Assembly: GCF_022747945.1 (NCBI RefSeq)
Contig: NZ_JALDST010000001.1
Span: 5,394,001 to 5,458,000, forward strand
Source: Micromonospora sp. R77
GTDB taxonomy: Bacteria; Actinomycetota; Actinomycetes; Mycobacteriales; Micromonosporaceae
DNA: 64,000 nucleotides
Direction: 5' to 3'
The position numbers were made by a program, and so were the translations under genes. The first letter of the stretch is position 1; every line of letters starts with the position of its first letter. Shown here piece after piece: positions 8,813 through 16,416 of this stretch. The notes beneath the pieces were generated by a model. That model did not search any database. It saw nothing but the letters and a program-made list of their open reading frames with translations, and had not been told where the DNA came from.

Positions 8813-10061
8813 CCCCGACCAGGACCCCCCGCCGCGACACGTGGTCTGGTTGACCTTCCCGGCGTTCAGCCATCTCAAGGCGACCCTGGCCATGGTGGAG
8901 GAACTCCTGCGGCGCGGCCACCGGGTCAGCTATCTGGTCGCCGACCGGCTCGCCGACGTGGCCCGGGAGACCGGCGCGCGGGTCGTGCCCTACCGGTCGA
9001 CGTTTCCGGCGTCGCTGTCGCCGCCACCGAGCGCGACCACGATGCTGGTCGAGTTCCTCCGGGAGAGCTTCGCGCCGCTGGAGGCGGCGCTGGCGTGTGC
9101 CGAGGCGGACCCGCCCGACCTGGTCGTGCACGACGCACTCGCCTCGGACGTCGCCGTCGCCCTCGGCCGCCGGTACGGGGTGCCGACGGTCCGTACCTAC
9201 GCCGGGTTCGGCACGAACGGTCAGGTGCCGCTGAACGGCACCGAGCCGGAGCCGGAGTCGGAGCCGGTCGACCCGACCGACCCGAGGCTGGCCGAGCTGG
9301 TCGCGGAGCTGACCGGCCGGGTCGCGGCGGCCGGCGCGGCCGACCTCTTCGACGGCGGCCCGGCCAGCGGCGACGACGCGGCGCTGAACATCTCGTTCGT
9401 CACCCGGGCGTTCCAGGTCCGGGGGGACACCTTCGGCGACGACTACCTGTTCGCCGGCCCCTGCCTGCGGCCGGCGGACCTCGCCGGTGAGTGGTCGCCG
9501 CCGGCCGGCGCCGGGCCGGTGCTGCTGGTCTCGCTCGGCACCACCGTCAACCAGCGCCCCGACTTCTTCCGCAGCTGCGCCCGCGCCTTCGCCGGCACGC
9601 CGTGGCACGTGGTGATGACCCTCGGCCGGTCCACCGACCCGGCGGAACTGGGGCCGTTGCCGCCCAACGTGGAGGCGCACCGCTGGGTGCCGCACCTGGC
9701 CGTGCTGCGACACGCCGCCGCGTTCGTCTGCCAGGGCGGCACGGGCAGCCTGATGGAGGCGATGTACGAGGGCGTACCCGTCGTGGTGGTGCCCCAGCAG
9801 AGCGACCAGTACGCAATCGCCCGGCAGGTCGTCGAGCTGGGGGTGGGCCGGTCGATCCGACCCGAGGCACTCGACCTCGACACGCTGCGGGCCGCCGTCG
9901 AGGCGGTCGCCGCAGACCCCGACGCCCGACGTCGGGCGCAGCAGTTGGGCCGGTCGGTACGCGAGTCGGGCGGCCCCGTCGCGGTGGCGGACCGGTTGGC
10001 GCAACTGCTGGCCGACCGTGAGCCGCCGGCACCGCCGCCGCCGGCGATCGTGCCCGGCTGA
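8799..10061 (+). CDS. OleD/YjiC-like glycosyltransferase (MGT family)
   Basis: This 420-aa GT-B, GT1 enzyme shows the N-terminal acceptor half start HVVWLTFPAFSHLKATLAMV. In the donor half LLVSLGTTVNQRPDFF, then EAHRWVPHLAVLRHAAAFV and CQGGTGSLMEAMYEGVPVVV form the UDP/TDP-sugar site. The usual HxGxGS becomes QGGTGS here, so the donor His is replaced by Gln. The start at GTG 8799 is preferred over GTG 8793 because GGAGGTGA lies about 5 bp before it and would overlap the earlier codon. It is the last gene of the forward sugar operon. The acceptor is unknown; macrolide-inactivating homologues exist, so self-resistance glycosylation is an alternative. Confidence 0.88.
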   Translation: MSLPDPDQDPPPRHVVWLTFPAFSHLKATLAMVEELLRRGHRVSYLVADRLADVARETGARVVPYRSTFPASLSPPPSATTMLVEFLRESFAPLEAALACAEADPPDLVVHDALASDVAVALGRRYGVPTVRTYAGFGTNGQVPLNGTEPEPESEPVDPTDPRLAELVAELTGRVAAAGAADLFDGGPASGDDAALNISFVTRAFQVRGDTFGDDYLFAGPCLRPADLAGEWSPPAGAGPVLLVSLGTTVNQRPDFFRSCARAFAGTPWHVVMTLGRSTDPAELGPLPPNVEAHRWVPHLAVLRHAAAFVCQGGTGSLMEAMYEGVPVVVVPQQSDQYAIARQVVELGVGRSIRPEALDLDTLRAAVEAVAADPDARRRAQQLGRSVRESGGPVAVADRLAQLLADREPPAPPPPAIVPG

Positions 10062-10294
10062 CGGTCCTTTATCACCGGAATTGACTGCGGTCAACGGCTC
10101 GCGGGTCAGGACTGGGACTTTGCGACAGTTTCACGGATCGCAATGTCTATTCGGTTGTCCGGTACTGGTACGTTCGGTCGAGTCGGTCGAGTCGGATCAA
10201 TGAGATCTGCTCGGCTGCCCGGTTGTCGGCGGCGATGGGGTCACCTCCGGAGAATCGCCGGCCGGCTCTTGCCTACCCCGAGAAGGAGAAGAAG

Positions 10295-10477
10295 ATGGCT
10301 CGGCGCAAAGGGTCTCTCATCCAGGTGCTCGTCGGATTCGGCTTGGCTGCCGTGGCGATAATCGCGCTGCTGGGCGGCGACCTGTCGGAAGGTGGGCACA
10401 CGGTGGCCCTCATCGTCCTGGCACTGGGTATCGGGGTCGGGAGCATCGGGATCGGCCGCAGCCTCAGCAAGCGGTAG
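10295..10477 (+). CDS. Small two-helix membrane protein
   Basis: This 60-aa protein has a basic start (MARRKGS), a hydrophobic helix at about residues 8-27, the short hydrophilic turn DLSEGGHT, a second hydrophobic helix at about 36-55 and a basic tail SLSKR. The topology suggests an inner-membrane hairpin with both ends in the cytoplasm. AAGGAG lies about 6 bp upstream of the ATG, and a hairpin follows the stop. The 233-bp upstream region is less GC-rich than the surroundings and probably holds its promoter. No family recognised. It could be a cluster accessory protein or unrelated. Confidence 0.65.
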   Translation: MARRKGSLIQVLVGFGLAAVAIIALLGGDLSEGGHTVALIVLALGIGVGSIGIGRSLSKR

Positions 10478-10486
10478 GCGCGAACT

Positions 10487-10512
10487 CCCGGCGGTGCCGT
10501 GGTGCCGCCGGG
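10487..10512. terminator. Hairpin after small membrane protein gene
   Basis: CCCGGCGG (10487-10494) and CCGCCGGG (10505-10512) form a perfect 8-bp stem with a 10-nt loop, 10 bp after the stop. It lies between convergent genes and could stop transcription from both sides. No T-tract, as usual in actinomycetes. Confidence 0.5.
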
Positions 10513-10618
10513 AAGGGATCGTGCTCGATCCGGAAGGTGGCGGCCTCGTCCGCTGCGGAAGGCCACCACATCCGTGTTCGAGCGCGATCTCCGCCCGGTC
10601 CCGTACGGGGACGTGAGG

Positions 10619-11539
10619 TCACCGGTGCCGTTTCAGGATGGCGACACCGTCGGCGCAACCGAATCGGATGGTGTCCGCGGTGACCAGTTCCAGGGTCGTT
10701 GAGCCGGCGTCGCCGGAATTGTCGGCGAGCCACGCGCCTTCGACCGGATAATCAGTTCCGCCGATCGAGGCGAACGCCCGCGGATACGGCCCCAGCAGCC
10801 CGCGCACCAGCCCTTCGATCTCCGAGAAGCGCATGGTGTGCGCGATGCGCCCGTCGGCCGGCCGCCGTTTCGGCCACCGCGTCGCCCGCTCCGCGATCTG
10901 CACCCGCGACGGCACCGAGCGGCGGGCGAGGTGCCCGGCCAGTTCCGTGCCGGCCTCGAAGTGCGTCGACGCCATCCGGTAGAACAGCGACGCGGCCGAC
11001 TCCCGCTGGCGGACCGGCAGGTCGTACTGGGCGATGATCGGGCCGGTGTCCGCCTCGGGCTCCAGGAAGAACACGCTCAGCGCGGTGGAGCGCAGTCCCT
11101 TGATGATCGTCCACGGGATCGGTGCCTGTCCGCGCCCCGTCGGCAGCTTCGTCGGGTGCATGCCGATGCACCCGTACCGGCCGTCCGCCGGCCCGGGATC
11201 CGCGCCGTGCACGGTCCTCGGCACCGCCAGGACGTCCGGGTGGATGAGCCGGGACCAGCCCACCACGAGCAGGTAGTGCGGACGACAGTCGGTGAGCAGG
11301 CCGCGCAGCGACGACAGGCTGCCGTCCTCGGTCAGGACGCACTCGGCGCCCTGCTCGCGGGCCAGGTCGGCGACCGACGCGTAGCCGACGGCGGCCGAAC
11401 CGCGCTCGGGCGGGATGCCGATCATCAGCGGCACTTCGACCAGTCCGTCCAGGTACGCGTCGGAGGAGAAGATCCCCTCGTACGCGCGGATCCCGAAGAC
11501 GTGCGTGGTGACGAGCGCCAGCCGGGTCCGTTCCGTCAC
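10619..11539 (-). CDS. Methionyl-tRNA-formyltransferase-like N-formyltransferase
   Basis: This 306-aa enzyme of the formyl-transfer fold would pass a formyl group from 10-formyl-tetrahydrofolate to an amine. The folate/active-site segment GMHPTKLPTGRGQAPIPW has His-128 and the later ADTGPIIAQYD carries Asp-164, corresponding to the catalytic His and Asp. The usual Asn two residues before the His (N-x-H) is Gly-126 here. The C-terminal third keeps an FMT-like small domain. The GTG start overlaps the PIG-L stop by 4 bp, so deacetylation and formylation are coupled. It is far too specialised in context to be the housekeeping Fmt. The likely acceptor is the amine freed by the PIG-L enzyme (inference). 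Confidence 0.8.
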   Translation of the reverse strand: MTERTRLALVTTHVFGIRAYEGIFSSDAYLDGLVEVPLMIGIPPERGSAAVGYASVADLAREQGAECVLTEDGSLSSLRGLLTDCRPHYLLVVGWSRLIHPDVLAVPRTVHGADPGPADGRYGCIGMHPTKLPTGRGQAPIPWTIIKGLRSTALSVFFLEPEADTGPIIAQYDLPVRQRESAASLFYRMASTHFEAGTELAGHLARRSVPSRVQIAERATRWPKRRPADGRIAHTMRFSEIEGLVRGLLGPYPRAFASIGGTDYPVEGAWLADNSGDAGSTTLELVTADTIRFGCADGVAILKRHR

Positions 11540-12843
11540 CGGTCCCCTCCGTCCGCCGTCGACGGCTGCACGTCGACCACCCGCAGCTCGCCGGCCTCCA
11601 CCCCGTAGACGACCTGCGCCCAGGGGTGCTCGTCGAAGATCCGGGCCACCTCCGGTGCCCGGCCCGGGTCCGCCAGGAACTCCATCCCGGCCCGGGTCGC
11701 CGCGTCGCTGACCCCGGCCACGCCCACCACGGTCGCGCCGGCGGCCCACGGACTCGCCCGGCGGGCCACGTACCCGAACTCCCGGGGCGCTCCCGCGGCC
11801 AGCCGGGCCCCGGACACCCGGTTCTCCAGGCAGCGGGGCGAGGAGAGGGTCCAGACGGGAGCGTCGAGGCGCTGGCACTCCCGGGCCACCGGGTTGCTGT
11901 CCGGGCCGCCGACCGTGACGACACTGCCCCGCCGGGCGGCGGCCGACGCCTCGTCCGCGTCCGCGCAGTGCTCCCGCAGCGGATAGGGCGACCAGAGGTC
12001 GACGAACGCCTGCCGCAGCGCGTCCCGAGCGGCGTTGCGGTGCCGGGACGTCGCCGGGGTGTCGCCGTCGGCGGGCGGCTCGTAGAGCAGCGTGACGGTG
12101 CCGTCGCCGACCGCCGGCAGCCAGAACCGGTGGAACGGGGAGTCGCTGAGGCCGACGGTCCGGCGGGCCGCGTCGGTCGCCCCGTACTGCAGACCCACCT
12201 CGAAGGCCTCGGCCCGGTCCAACCGCGCGCGGCGGCCGTGCAGCTCCTCGTAGGCGGTCAGGTCGTGCCGACCGATCCGCGAGGCCTGCGAGTGGTAGCA
12301 CTTCAGCGCCCGGTCCTTGACCAGCAGCCGGTCCGGGGTCACCTCCACGAAGACGGTCGGCCGGAAGTGGCTGATCTCGGACGAGACGTGGGTGGAGTAG
12401 TGCAGGAAGACGCAGTCGCGGAAGGCCGCGTGCGCGATCCGGTACGCCGCGCCGTGGTCGTTGTGGCTGTCCGCCCAGGTGTGCGTCACCACCACGTCCG
12501 GCCGCAGGTCGAGCCGCGCCATCAGTTCCCGGACCAGCCGTACCTCGTCGATGTCACCCCGGAGGTAGCCCTGCTCGACGCCGCCGAAGTGGACCCGGTC
12601 CGCCGGGACGCCCATCTCCGCCGCGGCGTTGGTGGCCTCGGCGCGGCGTGTGTCGCAGCACGCCGGATCGTCGGTGAGGACGAGGACGTACACCTCGTGG
12701 CCCTGCTCGCGCAGTTTCGTGACCAGCGCCGCCGCGCCGATCTCGACGTCGTCGGGGTGCGCCCCGATGGCGAGCACCCGCAGGCCGGCTCGCCCGGTCG
12801 GGTCTGGCAGCTCGATGGGCACAGCGCCTCCTGTTCGTGACAT
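11536..12843 (-). CDS. PIG-L family deacetylase with long C-terminal extension
   Basis: This 435-aa protein has a zinc-dependent LmbE/PIG-L deacetylase domain at residues 20-245. Zinc motif AHPDDVEIG is at 28-36 and HTWADSHNDHGAA, with HNDH at 127-130, supplies the third ligand. Such enzymes remove acetyl groups from amino sugars or glycopeptides. Residues about 250-435 are an added region containing GGPDSNP, then SPWAAGATVVGVAGV and a TRAGMEFL helix; I do not recognise this domain. The gene lies 9 bp after the MqnD-like gene and overlaps the formyltransferase by 4 bp. Together they could exchange N-acetyl for N-formyl on a sugar or peptide amine. Confidence 0.82.
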   Translation of the reverse strand: MSRTGGAVPIELPDPTGRAGLRVLAIGAHPDDVEIGAAALVTKLREQGHEVYVLVLTDDPACCDTRRAEATNAAAEMGVPADRVHFGGVEQGYLRGDIDEVRLVRELMARLDLRPDVVVTHTWADSHNDHGAAYRIAHAAFRDCVFLHYSTHVSSEISHFRPTVFVEVTPDRLLVKDRALKCYHSQASRIGRHDLTAYEELHGRRARLDRAEAFEVGLQYGATDAARRTVGLSDSPFHRFWLPAVGDGTVTLLYEPPADGDTPATSRHRNAARDALRQAFVDLWSPYPLREHCADADEASAAARRGSVVTVGGPDSNPVARECQRLDAPVWTLSSPRCLENRVSGARLAAGAPREFGYVARRASPWAAGATVVGVAGVSDAATRAGMEFLADPGRAPEVARIFDEHPWAQVVYGVEAGELRVVDVQPSTADGGDR

Positions 12844-12852
12844 TCCCGCAGC

Positions 12853-13728
12853 TCAGGCCGGGACCGGGTCGGCCGGTGCCGGCAGGTCGAGGGCGTCCTG
12901 GGGCACCGGCGGCACCAGCCCGGCCTCCGCCGCCAGGTCGAGCATCGTCCGCACCGCGGCCAGGCCGCACCCGCCCAGGTCCTCGGTGTACCGGTTGACG
13001 TAGAGCCCGATGTGGCCCTCCAGCACCTCCGGCGCCAACTCCTGCGCGTGCTGCCGGACGTACGCCCGGGAGGCGCCCGGATCGGCCCAGGCGTGCCGGA
13101 CCGAGGCCCGGATCGCGGCGGTGATCTCCGCCAGCCGCCGGGCGCCGAGGCTGCGCCGGCCGACGATCGCGCCGAGCGGGATCGGCAGGCCGGTCCGGCC
13201 CTCCCAGTCCTGGCCCAGGTCGACCAGGCAGTGCAGGCCGTACGTGTGGTAGGTGAACCGGGCCTCGTGGATGACCAGACCGGCGTCGACCGCGCCGTCG
13301 CGGACGGCCGGCATGATCTCGTGGAACGGCAGCACCACCGTCCGTACGTCCGCCCCCGGCCACGCCTGCCGCGCCCAGAACCGGAACAGCAGGTAGGCGG
13401 TGGAGTGCTCGGTCGGGATGGCCACCACGCGGCCGGCGAGGTCGGCCGGCGCGCACTCCTCGCGGGTGAGCAGCAGCGGTCCGCAGCCGTGCCCGAGCGC
13501 GCCCCCGGTGGGCAGCAGCGCATAGCGGTCCAGCACGTACGGCAGGGCGGCGTAGGAGATCTTCAGCACGTCGAGTTCGCCCCGCTCGGCCATGCCGTTG
13601 GTGACGTCGATGTCGGCGAGCGTCACCTCCGGCGGCGGGCACTGCGGCAGCAGCCCCGCCGTCCAGGCGTGGAACACGAACGTGTCGTTCGGGCAGGGGG
13701 AGTGGGCGAGCCGCAGCGGGCCGCTCAT
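12853..13728 (-). CDS. MqnD-like 1,4-dihydroxy-6-naphthoate synthase
   Basis: This 291-aa protein has the periplasmic-binding-protein fold and matches MqnD of the futalosine menaquinone route. It has HSPCPNDTFVFHAW at 9-22, LADIDVTNGMAERGELDVLK and the GGALGHGCGPLLL loop, then VIHEARFTYHTYG. His-154 of that last motif sits where the family's catalytic His is expected. MqnD converts cyclic dehypoxanthinyl futalosine to 1,4-dihydroxy-6-naphthoate. No other mqn gene is nearby, and the gene is locked in an operon (4-bp overlap with the methyltransferase before it, PIG-L after it). It may be the only genomic copy, a second copy feeding a naphthoate unit into the product, or a repurposed enzyme. 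Confidence 0.85.
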   Translation of the reverse strand: MSGPLRLAHSPCPNDTFVFHAWTAGLLPQCPPPEVTLADIDVTNGMAERGELDVLKISYAALPYVLDRYALLPTGGALGHGCGPLLLTREECAPADLAGRVVAIPTEHSTAYLLFRFWARQAWPGADVRTVVLPFHEIMPAVRDGAVDAGLVIHEARFTYHTYGLHCLVDLGQDWEGRTGLPIPLGAIVGRRSLGARRLAEITAAIRASVRHAWADPGASRAYVRQHAQELAPEVLEGHIGLYVNRYTEDLGGCGLAAVRTMLDLAAEAGLVPPVPQDALDLPAPADPVPA

Positions 13729-14396
13729 CGCGCCGTCCCCGGCGCGGGCGCGGCGGACATGTCCCACAGGCACAGGTACTTGTTCGGGCAGTCCTCCGGG
13801 ATCCGCTCCAGCGGCTCACCCAGCCCGAACGGGGCGCGGGTGAGGTCGAGCTTCGCATGCCGCAAGCTCGGCGCAGCCATCCGCTCCAGGTTGGAGAACT
13901 CGCCCCCGGGCAGCGACGAGTCGCTGGTGTAGCTGGTGGTCAGCAACAGCCGGCAGGAGGCCCGGAACCGGTCCAGGGCGGCCAGCACCATGTCGTTGGG
14001 CAGGTGGATGAAGACGTCCCGACAGATCAACAGGTCGGTCGGGCGGACGTCCTCGGTGGTGATGTCGAGCATCTGGAGGCGGTAGCCCCGGCGGCGCAGC
14101 TCCGGCCAGGACTCCCGCTCGTGCACGTCGTGCCCGACGTAGTCCACGCCGGACAGGTCGACGGTGCTCATCCACGCGAGGTCGCCGCAGCCGGCGTCGG
14201 TCAGCGTGCGGACCCCGTACGTCTGCAGGATGCCGGTCAGCCCCTTGCGGACGAGCTGGGTGTGTGGCTCGCTGGATCCCCACCCGCAGACCGTGTCGGG
14301 CGCCTGGTCGGGCCAGCCCCGGGAGAAGACCTCCAGACCGGGCGTCAGAGGTCTGCGCGGCTCCTGCCCGGCGATGCGTTCTGCTGATTGGCTCAC
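13725..14396 (-). CDS. Class I SAM-dependent methyltransferase-like protein
   Basis: This 223-aa protein has a SAM-binding motif I TLTDAGCGDLAW near residue 66, motif II region VDYVGHDVHE, and the post-motif DLLICRDVFIHLPNDMV, where catalytic/SAM-adenine residues sit. The later LLLTTSYTSDSSLPGGEF and RAPFGLGEP segments resemble small methyltransferases from polysaccharide and secondary-metabolite clusters. It starts at GTG 14396 with GGAGAG upstream. It is the first gene of a four-gene operon and overlaps the MqnD-like gene (ATGA). The substrate is unknown: sugar hydroxyl, carboxylate or amine are all possible. Confidence 0.78.
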   Translation of the reverse strand: MSQSAERIAGQEPRRPLTPGLEVFSRGWPDQAPDTVCGWGSSEPHTQLVRKGLTGILQTYGVRTLTDAGCGDLAWMSTVDLSGVDYVGHDVHERESWPELRRRGYRLQMLDITTEDVRPTDLLICRDVFIHLPNDMVLAALDRFRASCRLLLTTSYTSDSSLPGGEFSNLERMAAPSLRHAKLDLTRAPFGLGEPLERIPEDCPNKYLCLWDMSAAPAPGTAR

Positions 14397-14510
14397 GGCG
14401 TCTCGCTCTCCATCGGAGGGAGTTGTCGGACCAACTCAGCACGCCGCGGGCCCGCCTCTCCACAAAGACAAGTGGTTTCCCGAGACTCTCCGGACAGGGG
14501 CAGGAATTGG

Positions 14511-14526
14511 CTGGGGAGTTCCCCAG
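14511..14526. promoter_or_regulatory. PimM/PAS-LuxR-like operator (best copy)
   Basis: CTGGGGAGTTCCCCAG has perfect 7-bp arms around a 2-bp centre and agrees at 15 of 16 positions with the CTVGGGAWWTCCCBAG dyad described for PimM-type regulators (consensus from memory). It lies in the divergent region 54 bp before the glycosyltransferase ATG and 115 bp before the methyltransferase start, a normal activator position. No PAS-LuxR gene is in this window. Confidence 0.55.
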
Positions 14527-14536
14527 ACTTGCCGCC

Positions 14537-14556
14537 GTCCCGGCGGCCGCCGGGAC
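14537..14556. promoter_or_regulatory. Perfect 20-bp palindrome in glycosyltransferase leader
   Basis: GTCCCGGCGGCCGCCGGGAC is self-complementary over all 20 bp and ends 23 bp before the ATG at 14580, just ahead of the ribosome site GGAAGG. In RNA it would form an 8-bp stem with a GGCC loop. It could be an operator or a translation/transcription attenuator. Function not shown. Confidence 0.4.
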
Positions 14557-14579
14557 GCCGAAGTGGAAGGCTCCCGGTC

Positions 14580-16118
14580 ATGTCGAGGTTGCACGTGGCG
14601 TTCCTGCCGTTGCCCGCGTTCGGACACATCAATCCGACGCTGCCCGTCGTCGCCGAACTGGTGCGGCGCGGACACCGGGTGACGTACGCGACGAACAGCC
14701 GGTTCGCGCCGCTGGTCACCGCCGCCGGCGCGACGCTGCTGCCGTACGAGTCACCCCTGGCCTCCCGGAAGCTGCTGCACCGGATCGACGCCGAGTACAT
14801 GGCGCACGAGCCGGTCCGCTCCATCGACGAGGCGATCGCCACCGTGCCGATCTACGAGGCCGGGCTTGGTGACGACGTGCCGGACGTGCTGCTCTACGAC
14901 GTGAGCACGTTCGCCGCGGGGCGGGTGCTGGCCCGTAAATGGAAGCGGCCGGCGATCGAGATGTTCGTGACCTTTGCCTCCAACGAGCACTACTCGCTCA
15001 CCCAGCAGATCGGCGCGATGTTCGCCGGCGAGATCGACGGGACCCACCCGGCGATCATCGACTTCTTCGTCAAGATGGGCGCGCTGCTGCACGAGCACGG
15101 CCTGGCCGACGTGACGCTGGAGGAGTTCACCGCGCCCGCCGACGACGCGAACCTGGTGTTCCTGCCCCGGCGTTTCCAGCCGGCGAACGAGACGTTCGAC
15201 GACCGGTTCGCCTTCGTCGGCGCCTGCATCGGCAACCGGCCCGACCAACCGTGGAGCCCACCCGCTCCGGGCCGGCCGGTGGTGCTGGTGTCGATGGGCA
15301 GCTTCAACTACGACAACCACGGCGACCTGCTGCGCACCTGCGTGGACGCGTTCGCCGGGACGCGCTGGCACGCGGTGGTGGCGGTGGGCGAGGGAGTCGA
15401 CCGGGACGCGCTCGGCCCGGTACCGGAGAACGTGGAGCTGCTGACCTGGGTGCCGCAACTGGCCGTGCTGGAGCGGGCCGAGGTCTTCGTCTCGCACGCC
15501 GGCATGAACAGCGCCATGGAGGCGATGTACTTCGGCACCCCGGTGGTCGCCCTGCCGCACATGCCGGAGCAGCGGATCGTCGCCGCCCGCCTGGCGGAGC
15601 TGGGCCTCGGCGTGGACCTGTCCGGGCAGCCCGTCACCGCCGACCGGCTGCGCGCCGCGGTGGACGCGCTGGCCGCCGACGACGCGGTCCGCGCCGGTGT
15701 CGGCGCGCTCCGCGACGAACTGCGGGCGGCCGACGGGCCGCCCCGGGCGGCGGACTACATCGAGGCGCGGGCCCGCCGCGAGCCGGCCGCCGCGCGGCGC
15801 GGTCACCGACCGCGCCGCGCGCCCGGCGCGCCGGTTCCCGGACGCCCCGACGGTCAGCCCTTCACCACCCAGCCGCGGCGGTACCCGGCGGCGATCAGCC
15901 GCTCGCGGATCTTCATGATCTGCGCGCCGGTCAGGTTCGGCGCGGTCTCCATCAGCGCCTCGGTGATCTCGCTGCTGTACTCCTCGGCCGAGAGGACCTC
16001 GCAGTCCTCGTCGTCCTCGTCCGGTGCCGGCACCGCGGCCCGCCGGGGTGCCGCGGGCGGGTCCAGCAGCTGGATCCGGGCCGCCTTCAGGCCCTTGTGC
16101 CCCTCCATCACCTCATAG
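14580..16118 (+). CDS. OleD/YjiC-like glycosyltransferase with abnormal 3' end
   Basis: The GT-B, GT1 enzyme proper occupies about residues 1-405. The N-terminal half starts LHVAFLPLPAFGHINPTLPV. The donor site follows at VLVSMGSFNYDNHGD, ELLTWVPQLAVLERAEVFV and SHAGMNSAMEAMYFGTPVVA, then EQRIVAARLAELGLG. No stop codon occurs in any forward frame between the natural end near 15790 and 15916. The gene's own frame runs to 16118, through a strong hairpin and antisense to the cold-shock gene, giving a 512-aa product with a low-complexity tail. Either the tail is real or the sequence has an error. The ATG has GGAAGG 10 bp upstream. It is the third glycosyltransferase of the cluster. Confidence 0.75.
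   Translation: MSRLHVAFLPLPAFGHINPTLPVVAELVRRGHRVTYATNSRFAPLVTAAGATLLPYESPLASRKLLHRIDAEYMAHEPVRSIDEAIATVPIYEAGLGDDVPDVLLYDVSTFAAGRVLARKWKRPAIEMFVTFASNEHYSLTQQIGAMFAGEIDGTHPAIIDFFVKMGALLHEHGLADVTLEEFTAPADDANLVFLPRRFQPANETFDDRFAFVGACIGNRPDQPWSPPAPGRPVVLVSMGSFNYDNHGDLLRTCVDAFAGTRWHAVVAVGEGVDRDALGPVPENVELLTWVPQLAVLERAEVFVSHAGMNSAMEAMYFGTPVVALPHMPEQRIVAARLAELGLGVDLSGQPVTADRLRAAVDALAADDAVRAGVGALRDELRAADGPPRAADYIEARARREPAAARRGHRPRRAPGAPVPGRPDGQPFTTQPRRYPAAISRSRIFMICAPVRFGAVSISASVISLLYSSAERTSQSSSSSSGAGTAARRGAAGGSSSWIRAAFRPLCPSITS
15791..15821. terminator. Strong 14-bp hairpin between glycosyltransferase and cold-shock gene
   Basis: A perfect 14-bp GC-rich stem (15791-15804 with 15808-15821) and a 3-nt loop ACC lie 33 bp after the cold-shock stop on the minus strand and at the expected 3' end of the glycosyltransferase on the plus strand. 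It probably works in both directions. Confidence 0.7.
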
Positions 16119-16261
16119 CTCACCCGCTGGCCGACACACCGGTCGGTGAGCGGGAAACCCACGTCGTTGACGTGGATGAACAGGTCCTCGCCGCCGTCGT
16201 CCGGCGCGATGAACCCGTACCCCTTGGTCTCGTTGTACCGAATGATCTTCCCGATGGCCAT
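15854..16261 (-). CDS. Cold-shock domain protein with C-terminal extension
   Basis: This 135-aa protein has an N-terminal cold-shock domain (about 1-66) with RNP1 KGYGFI and RNP2 DLFIHV, which bind single-stranded RNA or DNA. An acidic linker (DEDDEDCEVL) and a conserved C-terminal helical part (NLTGAQIMKIRERLIAAGY) follow. This longer form, roughly twice plain CspA, is common in actinomycetes. The ATG at 16261 begins the domain directly; upstream codons are non-conserved. The 5' leader contains the palindrome GGCCCCCCGGGGGCC at 16310-16324, which may structure the mRNA. It appears to be a housekeeping gene caught inside the cluster. Confidence 0.9.
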   Translation of the reverse strand: MAIGKIIRYNETKGYGFIAPDDGGEDLFIHVNDVGFPLTDRCVGQRVSYEVMEGHKGLKAARIQLLDPPAAPRRAAVPAPDEDDEDCEVLSAEEYSSEITEALMETAPNLTGAQIMKIRERLIAAGYRRGWVVKG

Positions 16262-16416
16262 CGTCACCGTCACCTCACCGTCAACCTGGCGCACACCCAC
16301 CACGCGGACGGCCCCCCGGGGGCCCCCGCCGCGCCCGGTCACTGTATCCCGGCGCTGCCGGCGGGACGGCGGCTCCACGACCGGACAACTAGGTCTTGCC
16401 CCAGCCGGGAGGTGCC

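Noticed and set aside
10175..10192. Two tandem copies of CGGTCGAGT upstream of the small membrane protein
   Set aside because: Only two 9-bp copies; too short to call a repeat array or operator without comparison.
16310..16324. GGCCCCCCGGGGGCC palindrome as a terminator
   Set aside because: It lies in the 5' leader of the cold-shock gene, not after a gene; at most a leader structure.
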